A stretch of DNA of 64,000 bases, from the NCBI GenBank assembly GCA_963814355.1, contig CAWFCZ010000006.1, forward strand, positions 223,756-287,755, written 5' to 3'. The position numbers and the translations under genes were made by a program. This document shows, in pieces, positions 35,704-44,330 of this stretch. Source of the DNA: JADGOV01 sp963814355 (GTDB taxonomy: Bacteria; Actinomycetota; Actinomycetes; JADGOV01). Under the pieces are notes generated by a model. It was not told the DNA's origin. It worked only from the letters and a program-made list of their open reading frames with translations, and ran no database searches. Positions within the stretch are counted from its first letter, which is position 1. Each line of letters starts with the position of its first letter.

Positions 35704-36668
35704 GCGCGGCGACGCTGGGCGGCCTGATCGGCACGCTGGTCGCCGCCCGCCACGCCGGCGGGTACCGGTACGACTTCCCCGAACGGGTGCTGCGCCAGTT
35801 CGCCGGGTACTGCCGCCGGGAAGGCTACGCCGACGGCTCGATCGTCAAGGAAGCCGTCGAGGAGTTCCTTTACGGCCGCCACCTCAAAGCCTCCACCATC
35901 CGCCGCGAGGAACTCGTCCTGCGTGACCTGGCCGAACACGCCCGCCAGTTCGGCTGGCACGCGTGGGCGCCGCCGGCGCTGACAGCGGTGAGGAAACCGC
36001 ACCGGCCGCCGCCGTATGTGTTCAGCGACGAGGAGATCCGCCGCCTGTTCCGCGTCATCGACACCCAGCCGCTGTCAGAGAACTCGAACCGGGCACTGGT
36101 CGACCCGGTGCTGTTCCGGGTGTTCTACGGCACCGGGCTGCGGCTGTCCGAAGCACTCGGCCTGGAACTGCGCGAGTTCGACCCGGCCCGCGCGACCATC
36201 GAGATACGCGACGGCAAAAACCACGAGAACCGCCTTCTGCCCGTCACCAGGCGCCTGGCCGCCACCGTGGAAACCTATATCGCCGCCGCCCATCCCTGCC
36301 CCGAACCCGGCGGCAAGCTGTTCCACACCGGCAACCCTGCCAGGCCGGCGGACAAGTCCACGGTTTACAACAGGTTCCGGCGTTACCTCGCCGACGCCGA
36401 CATCCCCCATTTCCCGGGAGGACCGCACATCCACTCGCTGCGGCACGGCTTCGCCGTGGCGAACCTGCGCCGCTGGGCCGCCGGCGGCGCGGACCTGGTG
36501 GTCATGCTGCCTTACCTGTCGGCCTACATGGGCCACGCTGACCTGCGCGGAACCCAGTACTACCTTCAGCTGACCGCGGACGCGCACCCCGAGGTCGCCG
36601 CCATAGTCACCGCCAGGTTCGGCAATGTCATCCCCGGCCCGGCCAAGCCGCAAGGAGCCCGGCAGTGA
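35700..36668 (+). CDS. Inner RIT second recombinase
   Basis: GTG 35700 overlaps the first gene's stop (GTGA). 322 residues beginning SAATLGGLIGTLVAARHAGG and YRYDFPERVLRQFAGYC. Catalytic elements: RVFYGTGLRLSEALGLELRE (first Arg), DGKNHENRLLPVTRRLA (Lys strand), HIHSLRHGFAVANLRRWAAG (HxxR), YMGHADLRGTQYYLQLTADA (GH and Tyr). It overlaps the third gene by 4 bases. Intact. Confidence 0.87.
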   Translation: MSAATLGGLIGTLVAARHAGGYRYDFPERVLRQFAGYCRREGYADGSIVKEAVEEFLYGRHLKASTIRREELVLRDLAEHARQFGWHAWAPPALTAVRKPHRPPPYVFSDEEIRRLFRVIDTQPLSENSNRALVDPVLFRVFYGTGLRLSEALGLELREFDPARATIEIRDGKNHENRLLPVTRRLAATVETYIAAAHPCPEPGGKLFHTGNPARPADKSTVYNRFRRYLADADIPHFPGGPHIHSLRHGFAVANLRRWAAGGADLVVMLPYLSAYMGHADLRGTQYYLQLTADAHPEVAAIVTARFGNVIPGPAKPQGARQ

Positions 36669-37708
36669 GCCGGCCCAGGCCTGACGGCGGAGACCTGGCC
36701 GGCCGGTGGCTGTCGAGGTTCCTCACCAGCCACCTGGCCGCCGAAAGGGACCTGTCCCCGCAGACCATCGCGTCCTACCGGGACGCGATCAGGCTGCTGC
36801 TCACCTGGTTCCGCGACGTGCAGGCAACCCCGCCCGAAAGGCTCCGCCTCGCCGACATCGACCGGGCGCGGGTGCTGGCGTTCCTGGACTGGCTGCAAGC
36901 TGAGCGCGGCAACTCGGCGTCAACCCGAAACCAGCGCCTGGCCGCCATCAGGTCGTTCATCCGCTACACCGCCATCGAGCGGCCAGAGTTCCTCGGCCAG
37001 GCCACCGAGATCCTCGCCATCAAGCAGAAGAAGACCCCCGCCGGCGACATGGTCCACCTGTCCGGCGACGAGGTCAAAGCCCTCCTGGCCGAACCAGACC
37101 CGGCCACCCGGCGCGGGCTGCGCGACATGGTCTTGCTGTCCACGCTCTACGACACCGCCGCCCGCGTCCAGGAGATCTGCGACCTGAACACCTGCGACGT
37201 CCGCGCCGCCCGCCCGACGGTCGTGACGTTGCACGGCAAAGGATCCAAGACAAGGCGGGTCCCGCTGATGGACCCCACAGCCCGCCTGATCCAGGACTAC
37301 CTCAGCCGCCGCGCGCCTCACCCCGGCGTCGGCAAAGACGCCGACCCGCTGTTCAGCGGGCCCCAGCACACCCGGTTAACCCGCTGGGGCGTCACCAAGA
37401 TCCTCGCCAGGCACGTCCAGTCGCTGCGCCGGCGCGACCCCGGCTACGCGCCCGGCGTGAACGTCACCCCGCACGTCATCAGAAGGACCCGGGCGATGCA
37501 CCTGCTCCAGGCCGGAGTCAACCTGATCTACATCCGCGACCTGCTCGGTCACGCCGACGTATCCACTACCGAGATCTACGCCCAAGCCGACGCCGAAGCC
37601 AAACGCAAAGCCATCGAAAGCGCCTACCAGTCGCTCACCCCCGAGCCCCTGCCCGACTGGACAGCCGACCAGGATCTCCTCCGATGGCTCGACCGGTTCT
37701 GCGAGTAA
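36665..37708 (+). CDS. Inner RIT third recombinase
   Basis: Starts GTG 36665 in overlap with the previous stop; 347 residues. The N-terminal core-binding part is LAAERDLSPQTIASYRDAIR and STRNQRLAAIRSFIRYTAIE. The catalytic domain has MVLLSTLYDTAARVQEICDL (first Arg), LHGKGSKTRRVPLMD (Lys), VTPHVIRRTRAMHLLQAGVN (HxxR), LGHADVSTTEIYAQADAEAK (GH, Tyr). It is a close relative of the broken outer-RIT third recombinase. Intact. Confidence 0.9.
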   Translation: MSRPRPDGGDLAGRWLSRFLTSHLAAERDLSPQTIASYRDAIRLLLTWFRDVQATPPERLRLADIDRARVLAFLDWLQAERGNSASTRNQRLAAIRSFIRYTAIERPEFLGQATEILAIKQKKTPAGDMVHLSGDEVKALLAEPDPATRRGLRDMVLLSTLYDTAARVQEICDLNTCDVRAARPTVVTLHGKGSKTRRVPLMDPTARLIQDYLSRRAPHPGVGKDADPLFSGPQHTRLTRWGVTKILARHVQSLRRRDPGYAPGVNVTPHVIRRTRAMHLLQAGVNLIYIRDLLGHADVSTTEIYAQADAEAKRKAIESAYQSLTPEPLPDWTADQDLLRWLDRFCE

Positions 37709-37717
37709 CACCACCGG

Positions 37718-37816
37718 GTTATGTGGCCGGAACCAGCACGCGCGGCTCTGCTACCAGCAGAGATGCTGCTTCCGGCCACATAACGGCCACATAACACGGC
37801 CGTCCACATAATGACG
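37718..37816. repeat. Right terminal inverted repeat of the inner RIT
   Basis: The inverted counterpart of the left repeat, with the same stem pair and an extra short GGCCACATAAC repeat near 37788. It ends CGTCCACATAATGACG at 37816. A 22-bp tail with CTTATG...CATAAG lies between this and the host sequence at 37839, with no counterpart at the left end. Confidence 0.78.
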
Positions 37817-37838
37817 CTTATGGGGAGTTTCACATAAG

Positions 37839-38060
37839 CGTCACAGTCGGGCCATGCACCTCTACGACTGTGGTGTTCCGCTGCCCTACATCCGAGACAT
37901 CCTCGGCCACGTCGACCTATCCACCACCGAGATCTACGCGCGGGCCTCCACCGAGGCCAAACGCAAGGCCCTCGAAGCCGTCTACGCCGACGTCGTCACC
38001 GCCGAGCTGGCCGAATGGAACCAAGACCCCGAACTGCTCAGCTGGCTCGCCAACCTCTGA
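37839..38060 (+). pseudogene. Third recombinase of the outer RIT element, C-terminal part
   Basis: After the inner RIT the host frame resumes RHSRAMHLYDCGVPLPYIRD, ILGHVDLSTTEIYARASTEA with the GH and catalytic Tyr, and ends WNQDPELLSWLANL at 38060. It joins with 32529-32970 and 34278-34296 to make one recombinase C-terminal domain. It cannot function while split. Confidence 0.8.
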
Positions 38061-38160
38061 CCGCGCCCGGAAATTATGCGTAGCGTTCGGTCGTCAACAC
38101 CGCCTCCACCAGCGGCAACCGCCAGGCACTACGCATAACCCAGCGCTGCTCATAAGAGGC
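38061..38160. repeat. Probable right end of the outer RIT element
   Basis: Non-coding, with an inverted pair TTATGCGTAG (38074-38083) and CTACGCATAA (38129-38138) separated by 45 bases. This is the same layout of TTATG half-sites as other RIT ends here, although the arms differ from the left end at 23.1 kb (TTATGCCG). The next bases enter an intron reverse-transcriptase fragment. Confidence 0.45.
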
Positions 38161-38161
38161 A

Positions 38162-38464
38162 TCGGTGTCACCGTTGCTCGCCAACGTGTACCTGCACTAC
38201 GTCCTGGACCTGTGGGTCGACTGGTGGAGGCACCGGCACGCGCACGGTGATGTGATCATTGTGCGCTGGGCGGATGATTTCATCGTCGGCTTCGGACACG
38301 AGGATGATGCGCGGCGGTTCCTTGTCGAGCTTCGCGAGCGGTTCGCGAAGTTCGGGCTGGAACTGCACCCGGATAAGACCGTCTGATCGAGTTCGGGCGG
38401 TACGCCGCCCAGAATCGACGGGCACGGGGCCTCGGGAAACCGGAGACGTTCGAGTTCCTCGGCT
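38162..38464 (+). pseudogene. Group II intron reverse transcriptase D, N-terminal side of the split
   Basis: The frame begins in the middle of the RT domain, SPLLANVYLHYVLDLWVDWW, followed by VIIVRWADDFIVGFGHEDDA with the ADD active site and ERFAKFGLELHPDKT. A missing C near 38380 creates a false stop at 38386. In the restored frame it continues LIEFGRYAAQNRRARGLGKP and ETFEFLG up to 38464. There it is split by another intron; the rest is at 45165-45549. The N-terminal half is lost. Confidence 0.78.
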
Positions 38465-38956
38465 GTGCGTCCAGTAGACCGGAGGTGACGCTGATGTGTA
38501 GCTGATCTCCGGTCGTAAGCTCGTCGTCGCCTACCGGTGGGAGTCCGGTCCGGGTAGCCGCCAGAGGGCCCGGTAGCAGGCTGCCGGCGTCGGGGGGAAA
38601 CGCCCGGCGTCGAAGCGCAGTGTCGAAAGCCCTGGAAGGGGGAGCGACTGGGCGGTCCGTAGCGTGAAGCGAAGCCTGCCGCGTCGTCAAAGTCCCCGCC
38701 TCCGGGCGGGATCAAGGGAGAGCCGAGCCGCGATCCTCACGGCGAAGGCCATGGAAGCGGTGAAGAGTCTGGAAGCGCAGCCGCGAAGAACTCCCCGGCG
38801 TAAGGGGCTCGGAACGTCCAGATGGTGGCGACGGGAACTGGAGAGGCCCTCCCCGGCCCGGTGACCTGCGAGGTTGTCACCGGAGCGACGCGCCCTATAA
38901 CCGATGATCTCGGGAAGGGGGTGGCGAGCCGGGTGGGCGTCGGAGGCGGCCGTAGT
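38465..38956 (+). mobile_element. Group II intron E, 5' portion
   Basis: Begins GTGCGTCCAGTAGACCGGAG immediately after the RT codons FEFLG. Its partner 3' end is ...GCCTACCCTAC at 45164, after which the RT resumes THICARSQSGRF. Joining GGCT to TCACGC gives GFTHIC in frame, so the insertion point is exact. About 490 bases of structured, non-coding domain I-like sequence follow. A second intron start (GTGCGCCGGGCGGCGCGTGG) appears at 38957. Intron E's own reverse transcriptase and domain V were not found, so it may be a remnant, or E and C may be one intron with a long leader. Confidence 0.55.
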
Positions 38957-39418
38957 GTGCGCCGGGCGGCGCGTGGAACTAGCTGGTGAAAGTCCAGCCG
39001 GACCGGCCCCAAGCGGGGTCCGTAGCCAAAGGCGGGGGTAATGCCTCGCCGGGCGTGGCAGGAGGGAGCGCCGCGATGATCGTGTCTGGTCATCGGGGGG
39101 TTGCTGCTGGTCACGCAGGACAGGGCGCCCATCGTGAGGTGGGGTCTGAAGGGTTTGCGGCAAAGCGTCGGGCCGTAGCCGATATTGGCGAACCGGTCGG
39201 CCAAGTTCAGGTGATACCGAGCCGGCACTATGGCGGCGAAGGAAATACTTGGGGTGCCTGGGCGTGGACTTTCGCACTTTCCCGATGATGGCTGGCTGAT
39301 GTAGCGCCGGGGTTGCCGGTGCTGGCTTCGCGCGAGACACACCCCCCTTGATCCGTGATTCGGCGCCTGCGTCGCGAGACCCTCTGTCTGCGTAAACGCA
39401 AACAGAGAGAAGAATGGC

Positions 39419-39748
39419 ATGGCCATGTCGAACACACCGCCCAAGGGGACACCGCAGCTGCTGCGCGGATCCCTGGTGACGCTGCGCCGCCGGTGCGGCA
39501 AGGCGAGCTGCCGGTGCGCCGATGGGCAGGCACTGCACGAAGCGCCGGCGTTGAGCTACTCCGAGAATGGGCGGACTCGGATGCTGACGCTGGCCGACAC
39601 CGACGTGCCGGGCGTGGCCGCGGCGCTGGAGCGCTACCGGGCCGCGCAGTCCGAGCTGGAGGGCAAAGCCAACTCCGGGCTGGTCGCGCTGGGCAACAAG
39701 ATCGCCGCCGACCGGGCCGCGGGCCGCCGCCCGCGGCGGGGCCGGTGA
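39419..39748 (+). CDS. DUF6788-like small protein of the IS, copy 2
   Basis: Residue-for-residue identical in translation to the 109-aa protein at 25154-25483, with the same CGKASCRC cysteine cluster and the GTGA overlap with the transposase. See that entry for the functional reading. Confidence 0.75.
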   Translation: MAMSNTPPKGTPQLLRGSLVTLRRRCGKASCRCADGQALHEAPALSYSENGRTRMLTLADTDVPGVAAALERYRAAQSELEGKANSGLVALGNKIAADRAAGRRPRRGR

Positions 39749-41031
39749 CCGGGTGGACGGCGCTGCTGGAAGGCACCCGCACGGTGTTCCGCGCGCCCAG
39801 CTTCGCCCTGTTCACCGAGCTGCTCACCGGCTGGGTGTGCGCGCCCGGCCGGCGCACCATCACCGCGATGATCGCGGTCGCCGACCCGGCCGGGCGCCGC
39901 GCCCACGACGCCTACCACCGGTTCGTCCGCGACGGCGCCTGGAGCATGAGCCGGCTCTGGCAGGTGCTGGCCGGGCACGCGGTCGCCAGGTTCGCCCCCA
40001 CCGGGGTGATCGCCCTGGACTGTGACGACACCCTGTTCCACAAGACCGGAACCCAGGTCAACGGTGCCGGGATCTTCCGGGACGCGGTGCGCTCCACGCT
40101 GCGCCGCGTCGTCTACGCGCTCGGGCTCAACCTGGTCGTGGTCACCCTACGGGTCCCCCCGCCGTGGGGCGGGGGCCCGATCGCCGTCCCGGTCAACGCC
40201 CGGCTGCACACCAAGCGGGACACCACGACCACCGCCGGGCACGCGGCCGCGATGATCCGCGAGCTCGCCGGATGGCTACCGGACCGGCGGCTGCACCTGT
40301 GCGCGGACGGCGCCTACGCCTGCCTGGCCGGGGCCGGCCTGCCCCGCACCCAGGTCACCTCCCGGATGCGCCGCGACGCCGCCCTCTACCAGCCCGCACC
40401 GCCGCGCACCGGCAAACGCGGGCGGCCCCGCACCAGGGGCGACCGGCTACCCACCCCGACCGAACTGGCCGCGCAGGCCGGCAAGAGGGACTGGGCCACG
40501 GTCACCGTCGACGAGCGAGGCAAACCCGTGCCACGCCTCGTCCACGTCCTCGACGTGCTCTGGTACGCGGTCAACAAGACCGACCTGGTCCGGCTGGTCA
40601 TCATCCGCGACCCGACCGGGGTGCAACCCGACGACTTCTTCCTCACCACCGACCTGGCCGCCACCGGCGCTCAAGTCGCCTCCCGCTACGCCGGACGCTG
40701 GTCCATCGAGGTGTGCTTCCGCGACGTCAAACAGGCCCTCGGCGGGGAGAACCCGCAGTCCTGGAAACGCGCCGGCCCCGAACGAGCCGCCGCCCTCTCG
40801 CTGTGGCTCCACGGACTCACCTGGTGCTGGTACCTCGAAGCACACCCGGCCGGCGGAACCTGGATCCCCCGACCCTGGTACCGGACCAAGGCCACCCCCA
40901 GCTTCCTCGACGCCCTCGCCGCGCTACGCAGAACCCTGTGGGCACAACGAATTACAGCCATGTCAGCCAGCGAAGCCGAGAACCACAAAATCAACGAGGC
41001 ACTGCTGGACACGGTCGCCTACGCGGCATGA
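39745..41031 (+). CDS. DDE transposase of the 1795-bp IS, copy 2
   Basis: 428 residues from GTG 39745, identical in translation to the protein at 25480-26766, with the LDCDDTLFHK, CADGAYACLAG and GRWSIEVCFRDVKQ catalytic blocks intact. It can supply transposase for both copies. Confidence 0.87.
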   Translation: MTGWTALLEGTRTVFRAPSFALFTELLTGWVCAPGRRTITAMIAVADPAGRRAHDAYHRFVRDGAWSMSRLWQVLAGHAVARFAPTGVIALDCDDTLFHKTGTQVNGAGIFRDAVRSTLRRVVYALGLNLVVVTLRVPPPWGGGPIAVPVNARLHTKRDTTTTAGHAAAMIRELAGWLPDRRLHLCADGAYACLAGAGLPRTQVTSRMRRDAALYQPAPPRTGKRGRPRTRGDRLPTPTELAAQAGKRDWATVTVDERGKPVPRLVHVLDVLWYAVNKTDLVRLVIIRDPTGVQPDDFFLTTDLAATGAQVASRYAGRWSIEVCFRDVKQALGGENPQSWKRAGPERAAALSLWLHGLTWCWYLEAHPAGGTWIPRPWYRTKATPSFLDALAALRRTLWAQRITAMSASEAENHKINEALLDTVAYAA

Positions 41032-41453
41032 GCCCACGCGGACACTGCGAAACTCCACTGGGCGCAACAAGGTGTGTGCGGGCGGCACGACGCGAAAGTT
41101 CCATGCGTTACCCCGGGAGGTCTCGTACGGTCCCGCCCGACGGGGCCGGGTAGGTGGGCGTATAAGCCGGAAGGTGAAGTCGCCGCCGATGCCGTGCGAG
41201 AAGTCGGAGTGACCCGCGGTACTGGTGAACCGAGGACCAACAGAAACCTCGGGACCGTCCCCGGTGAGGGGCGGCGGCCGGTGATCCAAAAGACGCCGAG
41301 TCCGGGGAAGGGGTCACGCTGGGAATGGCGATTGGCCGACGGGGGCGGGCGAGTACGTGACGACGGACTGATGGTTGCTGCGGCAATGACCGAGGCGTCG
41401 TCACCGAGGACACCCGTGATCGTCTGGCCAGGAGCCAGGTAGGACAGCCGAGC

Positions 41454-42059
41454 ATGACAGTGGAGCACAAGGCGCACTCGCTGATCGGCCGGGTCTACGA
41501 CCGGCGCAACCTGGCGCGTGCCTGGCAGAAGGTGAAGAAGAACAAGGGGTCGGGCGGGGTCGATGGGGTGACCATCGAGCGGTTCGAGACGAGCCGTGAC
41601 CACTACCTGGGCCTCCTGCACGAGCAGTTGAAGACGGGTCGCTACCGGCCACGGCCGGTGCTCCGGGTGGAGATCGACAAGCCAGGGTCTGCGGCCAAGC
41701 GCCCGCTCGGTATCCCGACCCTGATGGACCGGGTCTGCCAGCAGGCGCTGGTGCAGGTGCTGGCTCCGATCTTCGAGCCGACGTTCGCGGAGGCGAGTTT
41801 CGGCTTCCGACCCGGGCGCTCGGCGCACATGGCCCTTCGGCGGGTCTGGTCACAGCTGCAGGCAGGCGGGGTCTGGATCGTGGACGCCGACCTGGCGGAC
41901 TTCTTCGGCACGCTGCCGCACGAAGGGTTGATCGACCGGCTCGCCGACCGGGTGGCCGACGGCAAGGTGTTGGGTCTGGTCCGCCAGATGCTCACTGCCG
42001 GAGTGCTCCGCGACGGCGTGGTGGAGAGCACGGTAGCCGGGACCCCGCAGGGCGGGGTG
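41454..42059 (+). pseudogene. Group II intron reverse transcriptase C, N-terminal part
   Basis: ATG 41454 starts TVEHKAHSLIGRVYDRRNLA. RT blocks follow: NKGSGGVDGVTIERFETSRD, KPGSAAKRPLGIPTLMDRVC, EASFGFRPGRSAHMALRRVW, WIVDADLADFFGTLPHEGLI, and VAGTPQGGV at about 42040-42059. There it is split by the serine-recombinase cassette. The remainder, ASPLLANVYLHRLDRAW, resumes at 44331. The apparent 871-codon ORF that continues to 44069 is antisense to the recombinase and not real. Its protein family differs from introns A and B. Confidence 0.82.
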
Positions 42060-42061
42060 GT

Positions 42062-43718
42062 GACTCCTCCAACGCAGTTGGCAATCCGGCCGTGTTTCGC
42101 CCTCCGAGTCGGTTCCGGCCGGGTTGTCCATGCGGCTGGGGGTGTTGCTGCGGGTCGGGATGGAGTGCCGAATGATGATCTTGTCGGGGCTGATGAGGAC
42201 GTCTTTGACGAGCAGTCGCAGGACACGCTGGCGTTCGCTGACGGTCGCGGTGGCCGTTTTGGCGCGCAGTCCGGTGAGGAAGCCTTCGAGGTCGTCGGCG
42301 AGTTTGAGGTAGACCTCCCGGTCGGCGAGTTGGCTGTCGAGGGCGTCGATCTGGTGGCGCAGGCTGGTCTCGCGGGACCGCAGCTCAGGCATCCGGGAGC
42401 GGAGTTCGTCGAGGGAGATCAGCTCTTCTTGGAAGGCGCCGATGAGTCGGGTGATTGCCGTGGCCGCCTTGGCCAGTGCGGCGTCGAGACGTTGGCGCTG
42501 GGCGGTGGCGGGGTCGGCGGTGCGGACCTGGTCGAGTCGCTTGTCGATCTCGGTGCGGATCAGGGCCGGGTCGGCGAGCAGGTGGCTGACGTGGTCCCAG
42601 ACGACGGTGTCGAGGTAGTCGGCGCGGACCGGCTTGTTGGCGCAGACCCGGCCGTGCTCGTGGCGGTAGTCATCCGAGCCGAGGCAGCGGTAGTAGTAGA
42701 TCTTCTTGTTGGTGGTGCGGGTCGAGGTGCGGTAGTAGGCGTATCCGCAGCTGCCGCACGCGCAGATGCCTTGCAGCAGCGAGGGATCCTTGGTGTTGCG
42801 GGCGGCGTAGCGTTTGTTGTCCGCCAGCCGCTGCTGGGCCCGCTGCCAGGTGCCCGCGTCGACCAGTGCCGGGACCGGTATCTCCAGCCACTCCTCGCGG
42901 GGCCGGTCGGCCACGGTGTAGCTGCGGGGGGTGGTGCGGCCGGCGAGCCGGGCGGTCCGGTTCAGCCCGGCGGTCGCCTCGGTGCGCGTCGTCTTGCCGA
43001 AACAGGCCCGGCCGGCGTAGGCGGGGTTGCGCAGCATCGCCCAGAGGACCGATCGGTCCCAGCGGGTTTTGCCGGTGCGGGTGGCCACGCCCAGCGCGGT
43101 GAGCCAGCGAGTCAGCTCGCCGATCGCGACCCCGCCGCCGGCGTAGCGGGCGAACAGCTCCGCGACGATCGCCGCCTCGTGCGGCACGATCTCATAGCGT
43201 GCCTCGGCGTGGTCGCTCTTGCGGACGTACCGGTAGCCGAACGGGGCACCGGAGAGGACGTTGACCGTCCCGGCCTTGGCCCGGTGGGTCTTGCCGCGGC
43301 GGGTCCGTTCCAGGATCTGGGCCCGCTCGTACTCGGCGATCATCCCCTGGAACTGCACCAGCAGGGCGTCTTCCGGGCTGTCGCTGCGCGGGCCCTTGAC
43401 GAACACCACCGCCGTGCCGGCCCTAGCGAACTCCTCGATCAGCAGCGCCTGGTAGGCGTACTTGCGGGCCAGCCGGTCCGGGGAGTACACCAGCAGCACG
43501 TCGACCGGGACCTGGCAGACCAGGTCCCGCAGCCGCTCCAGAGCTGGGCGGACCAGGCTCGCCCCGGAATGGCCGTCGTCGCAGAACATCCACTGCTCAG
43601 GCACGTCCAGACCCAGCTGCTCGGCGTGGACGCGCAGCGCCGCGGTCTGGGATCCGATCGTCTCCTGCTCCTTCTGCCGGGCCGAGGACACCCGGGCGTA
43701 GATCGCTGCGTTGCTCAT
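42062..43718 (-). CDS. Large serine recombinase
   Basis: ATG 43718 gives about 552 residues inside the cassette. The N-terminal resolvase domain has AAIYARVSSARQKEQETIGS with the catalytic Ser, LLVYSPDRLARKYAYQALLI and QGMIAEYERAQILERTRRGK. The recombinase domain (APFGYRYVRKSDHAEARYEI, SVLWAMLRNPAYAGRACFGK) and zinc ribbon (ICACGSCGYAYYRT, then RCLGSDDYRHEHGRVCANKP) follow, with a coiled coil (RLDAALAKAATAITRLIGAF) and VLRLLVKDVLISPDKIIIRH near the end. No stop codon occurs before the cassette boundary. The frame exits into intron sequence and stops at 41850, so the last residues depend on the insertion site. Confidence 0.9.
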
Positions 43719-43854
43719 CGGCACAGCTCACTTCCTGACCGGACCGCACGGCGCGGGCCGGTCGTTCGGGGACAAGGATGCGGTAGGCCGCCGACATTTC
43801 CGCGGCCTGCAGGCGGTCGAAGACGAACTCGGTGTCGACCACCCGTCCGGTCAC
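43597..43854 (-). CDS. Short ORF coupled to the serine recombinase
   Basis: GTG 43854 overlaps the stop of the preceding gene as GTGA. It reads TGRVVDTEFVFDRLQAAEMS, AAYRILVPERPARAVRSGQE and continues, overlapping the recombinase start, to 43597. The first 40 residues look protein-like; the rest is antisense-free but basic and low in complexity. A possible coupling leader or small accessory protein. I do not know its function. Confidence 0.45.
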   Translation of the reverse strand: MTGRVVDTEFVFDRLQAAEMSAAYRILVPERPARAVRSGQEVSCADEQRSDLRPGVLGPAEGAGDDRIPDRGAARPRRAAGSGRA

Positions 43855-44213
43855 CGCCGCGGATGGTCTCTGTGGGCCCGTGCCAGGAACTCCTCCAACG
43901 CCTGCCCGACGACCGCGGACAACGTCCGCCCCGAGGCGGCGGCGTGCCCGCGGATCCGGGCAACCAGCGGCACCGGCAGCCGGACGGTGAACACCGCCGC
44001 CGGGGCTGGCACCTGCACCCGCCCATCGCGGCCGGCGCGCTCCACGTATCGGTGCGCCTGCCGTGGTGAGCAGTCGAACCGCTCGGCGAGCCGCCGCGCG
44101 GCCTCGGCAACCGGAACCCCCGCCGACAGCAGATCGGCTGCGGCGTTGACCCGCTCGGCGAACTCCTCGCCGCCAGCGCGCGTCCGGCCCGCGGAGCCAC
44201 CACCACCGCGCAT
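43851..44213 (-). CDS. Small DNA-binding protein of the serine cassette
   Basis: 120 residues. An N-terminal helix-turn-helix-like segment, AERVNAAADLLSAGVPVAEA and ARRLAERFDCSPRQAHRYVE, is followed by a ribbon-helix-helix-like C-terminus: AVFTVRLPVPLVARIRGHAA, SGRTLSAVVGQALEEFLARA. It is the first gene of the cassette's minus-strand run and overlaps the next ORF by GTGA. It probably regulates the recombinase or binds the cassette ends. The assignment rests on pattern only. Confidence 0.65.
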   Translation of the reverse strand: MRGGGGSAGRTRAGGEEFAERVNAAADLLSAGVPVAEAARRLAERFDCSPRQAHRYVERAGRDGRVQVPAPAAVFTVRLPVPLVARIRGHAAASGRTLSAVVGQALEEFLARAHRDHPRR

Positions 44214-44330
44214 GTCACTAACGTACTACGCGACATGTCACACACTCCGTGCGACACGCCGCGGTCGCTCCACTCGGCGGTAACTCAGCGACACCTCGAA
44301 ACAGAAGTTGCCCACTGCGTTGGAGGAGTC

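Larger units (their letters stand above)
34292..37838 (+). mobile_element. Inner RIT element (three coupled tyrosine recombinases)
   Basis: About 3.55 kb with three overlapping recombinase genes between long inverted terminal repeats. CGTCA occurs at both boundaries (34292-34296 and 37839-37843). It inserted inside the third recombinase of the outer RIT element: the broken codons read SPHILRH on the left and RHSRAMHLYDCGVPL on the right, so the target is the HxxRHS active-site motif. This is a RIT within a RIT. The overlap architecture (GTGA and GTGA/ATGA-type junctions) is standard for these elements. Confidence 0.8.
39264..41058 (+). mobile_element. 1795-bp two-gene IS, copy 2, in intron C
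   Basis: Same length, same inverted repeats (GTGGACTTTCGCA and the complement of GTGGAGTTTCGCA) and the same translated genes as copy 1. The target duplication is TGGGC (39259-39263 and 41059-41063). Removal restores the continuous intron leader GGTGCCTGGGCGCAACAAGG. The two copies together confirm the element ends and indicate recent movement. Confidence 0.9.
42062..44330 (-). mobile_element. Serine-recombinase cassette inserted in intron RT C
   Basis: 2269 bp with inverted ends GACTCCTCCAACGCAGT(T/G)GGCAA (22 of 23 positions agree) at 42062 and, inverted, ending at 44330. Three minus-strand genes fill it: a small DNA-binding protein, a short coupled ORF, and a large serine recombinase. GT occurs at both junctions and is a plausible crossover dinucleotide. 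Crossing over there leaves CAGGGCGGGGTCGCATCCCC, which restores the RT motif TPQGGVASPLLANVYLH. Confidence 0.8.

Noticed and set aside
34431..36668. A single 745-codon open frame that looks like a giant fused recombinase
   Set aside because: The middle part is out of frame with the conserved recombinase 1 sequence; it is recombinase 1 (frameshifted near 35040) plus recombinase 2 read through by chance.
32985..37839. ATAAGC direct repeats as target duplication for one large composite insert
   Set aside because: The left ATAAGC lies inside the ISAzo13 terminal repeat; separate duplications (TCA for the IS, CGTCA for the inner RIT) explain the reading frame better.
41454..44069. An 871-codon open frame starting as a reverse transcriptase
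   Set aside because: After about 42060 it is antisense to the serine recombinase and has no RT motifs; the true RT continuation is at 44331.
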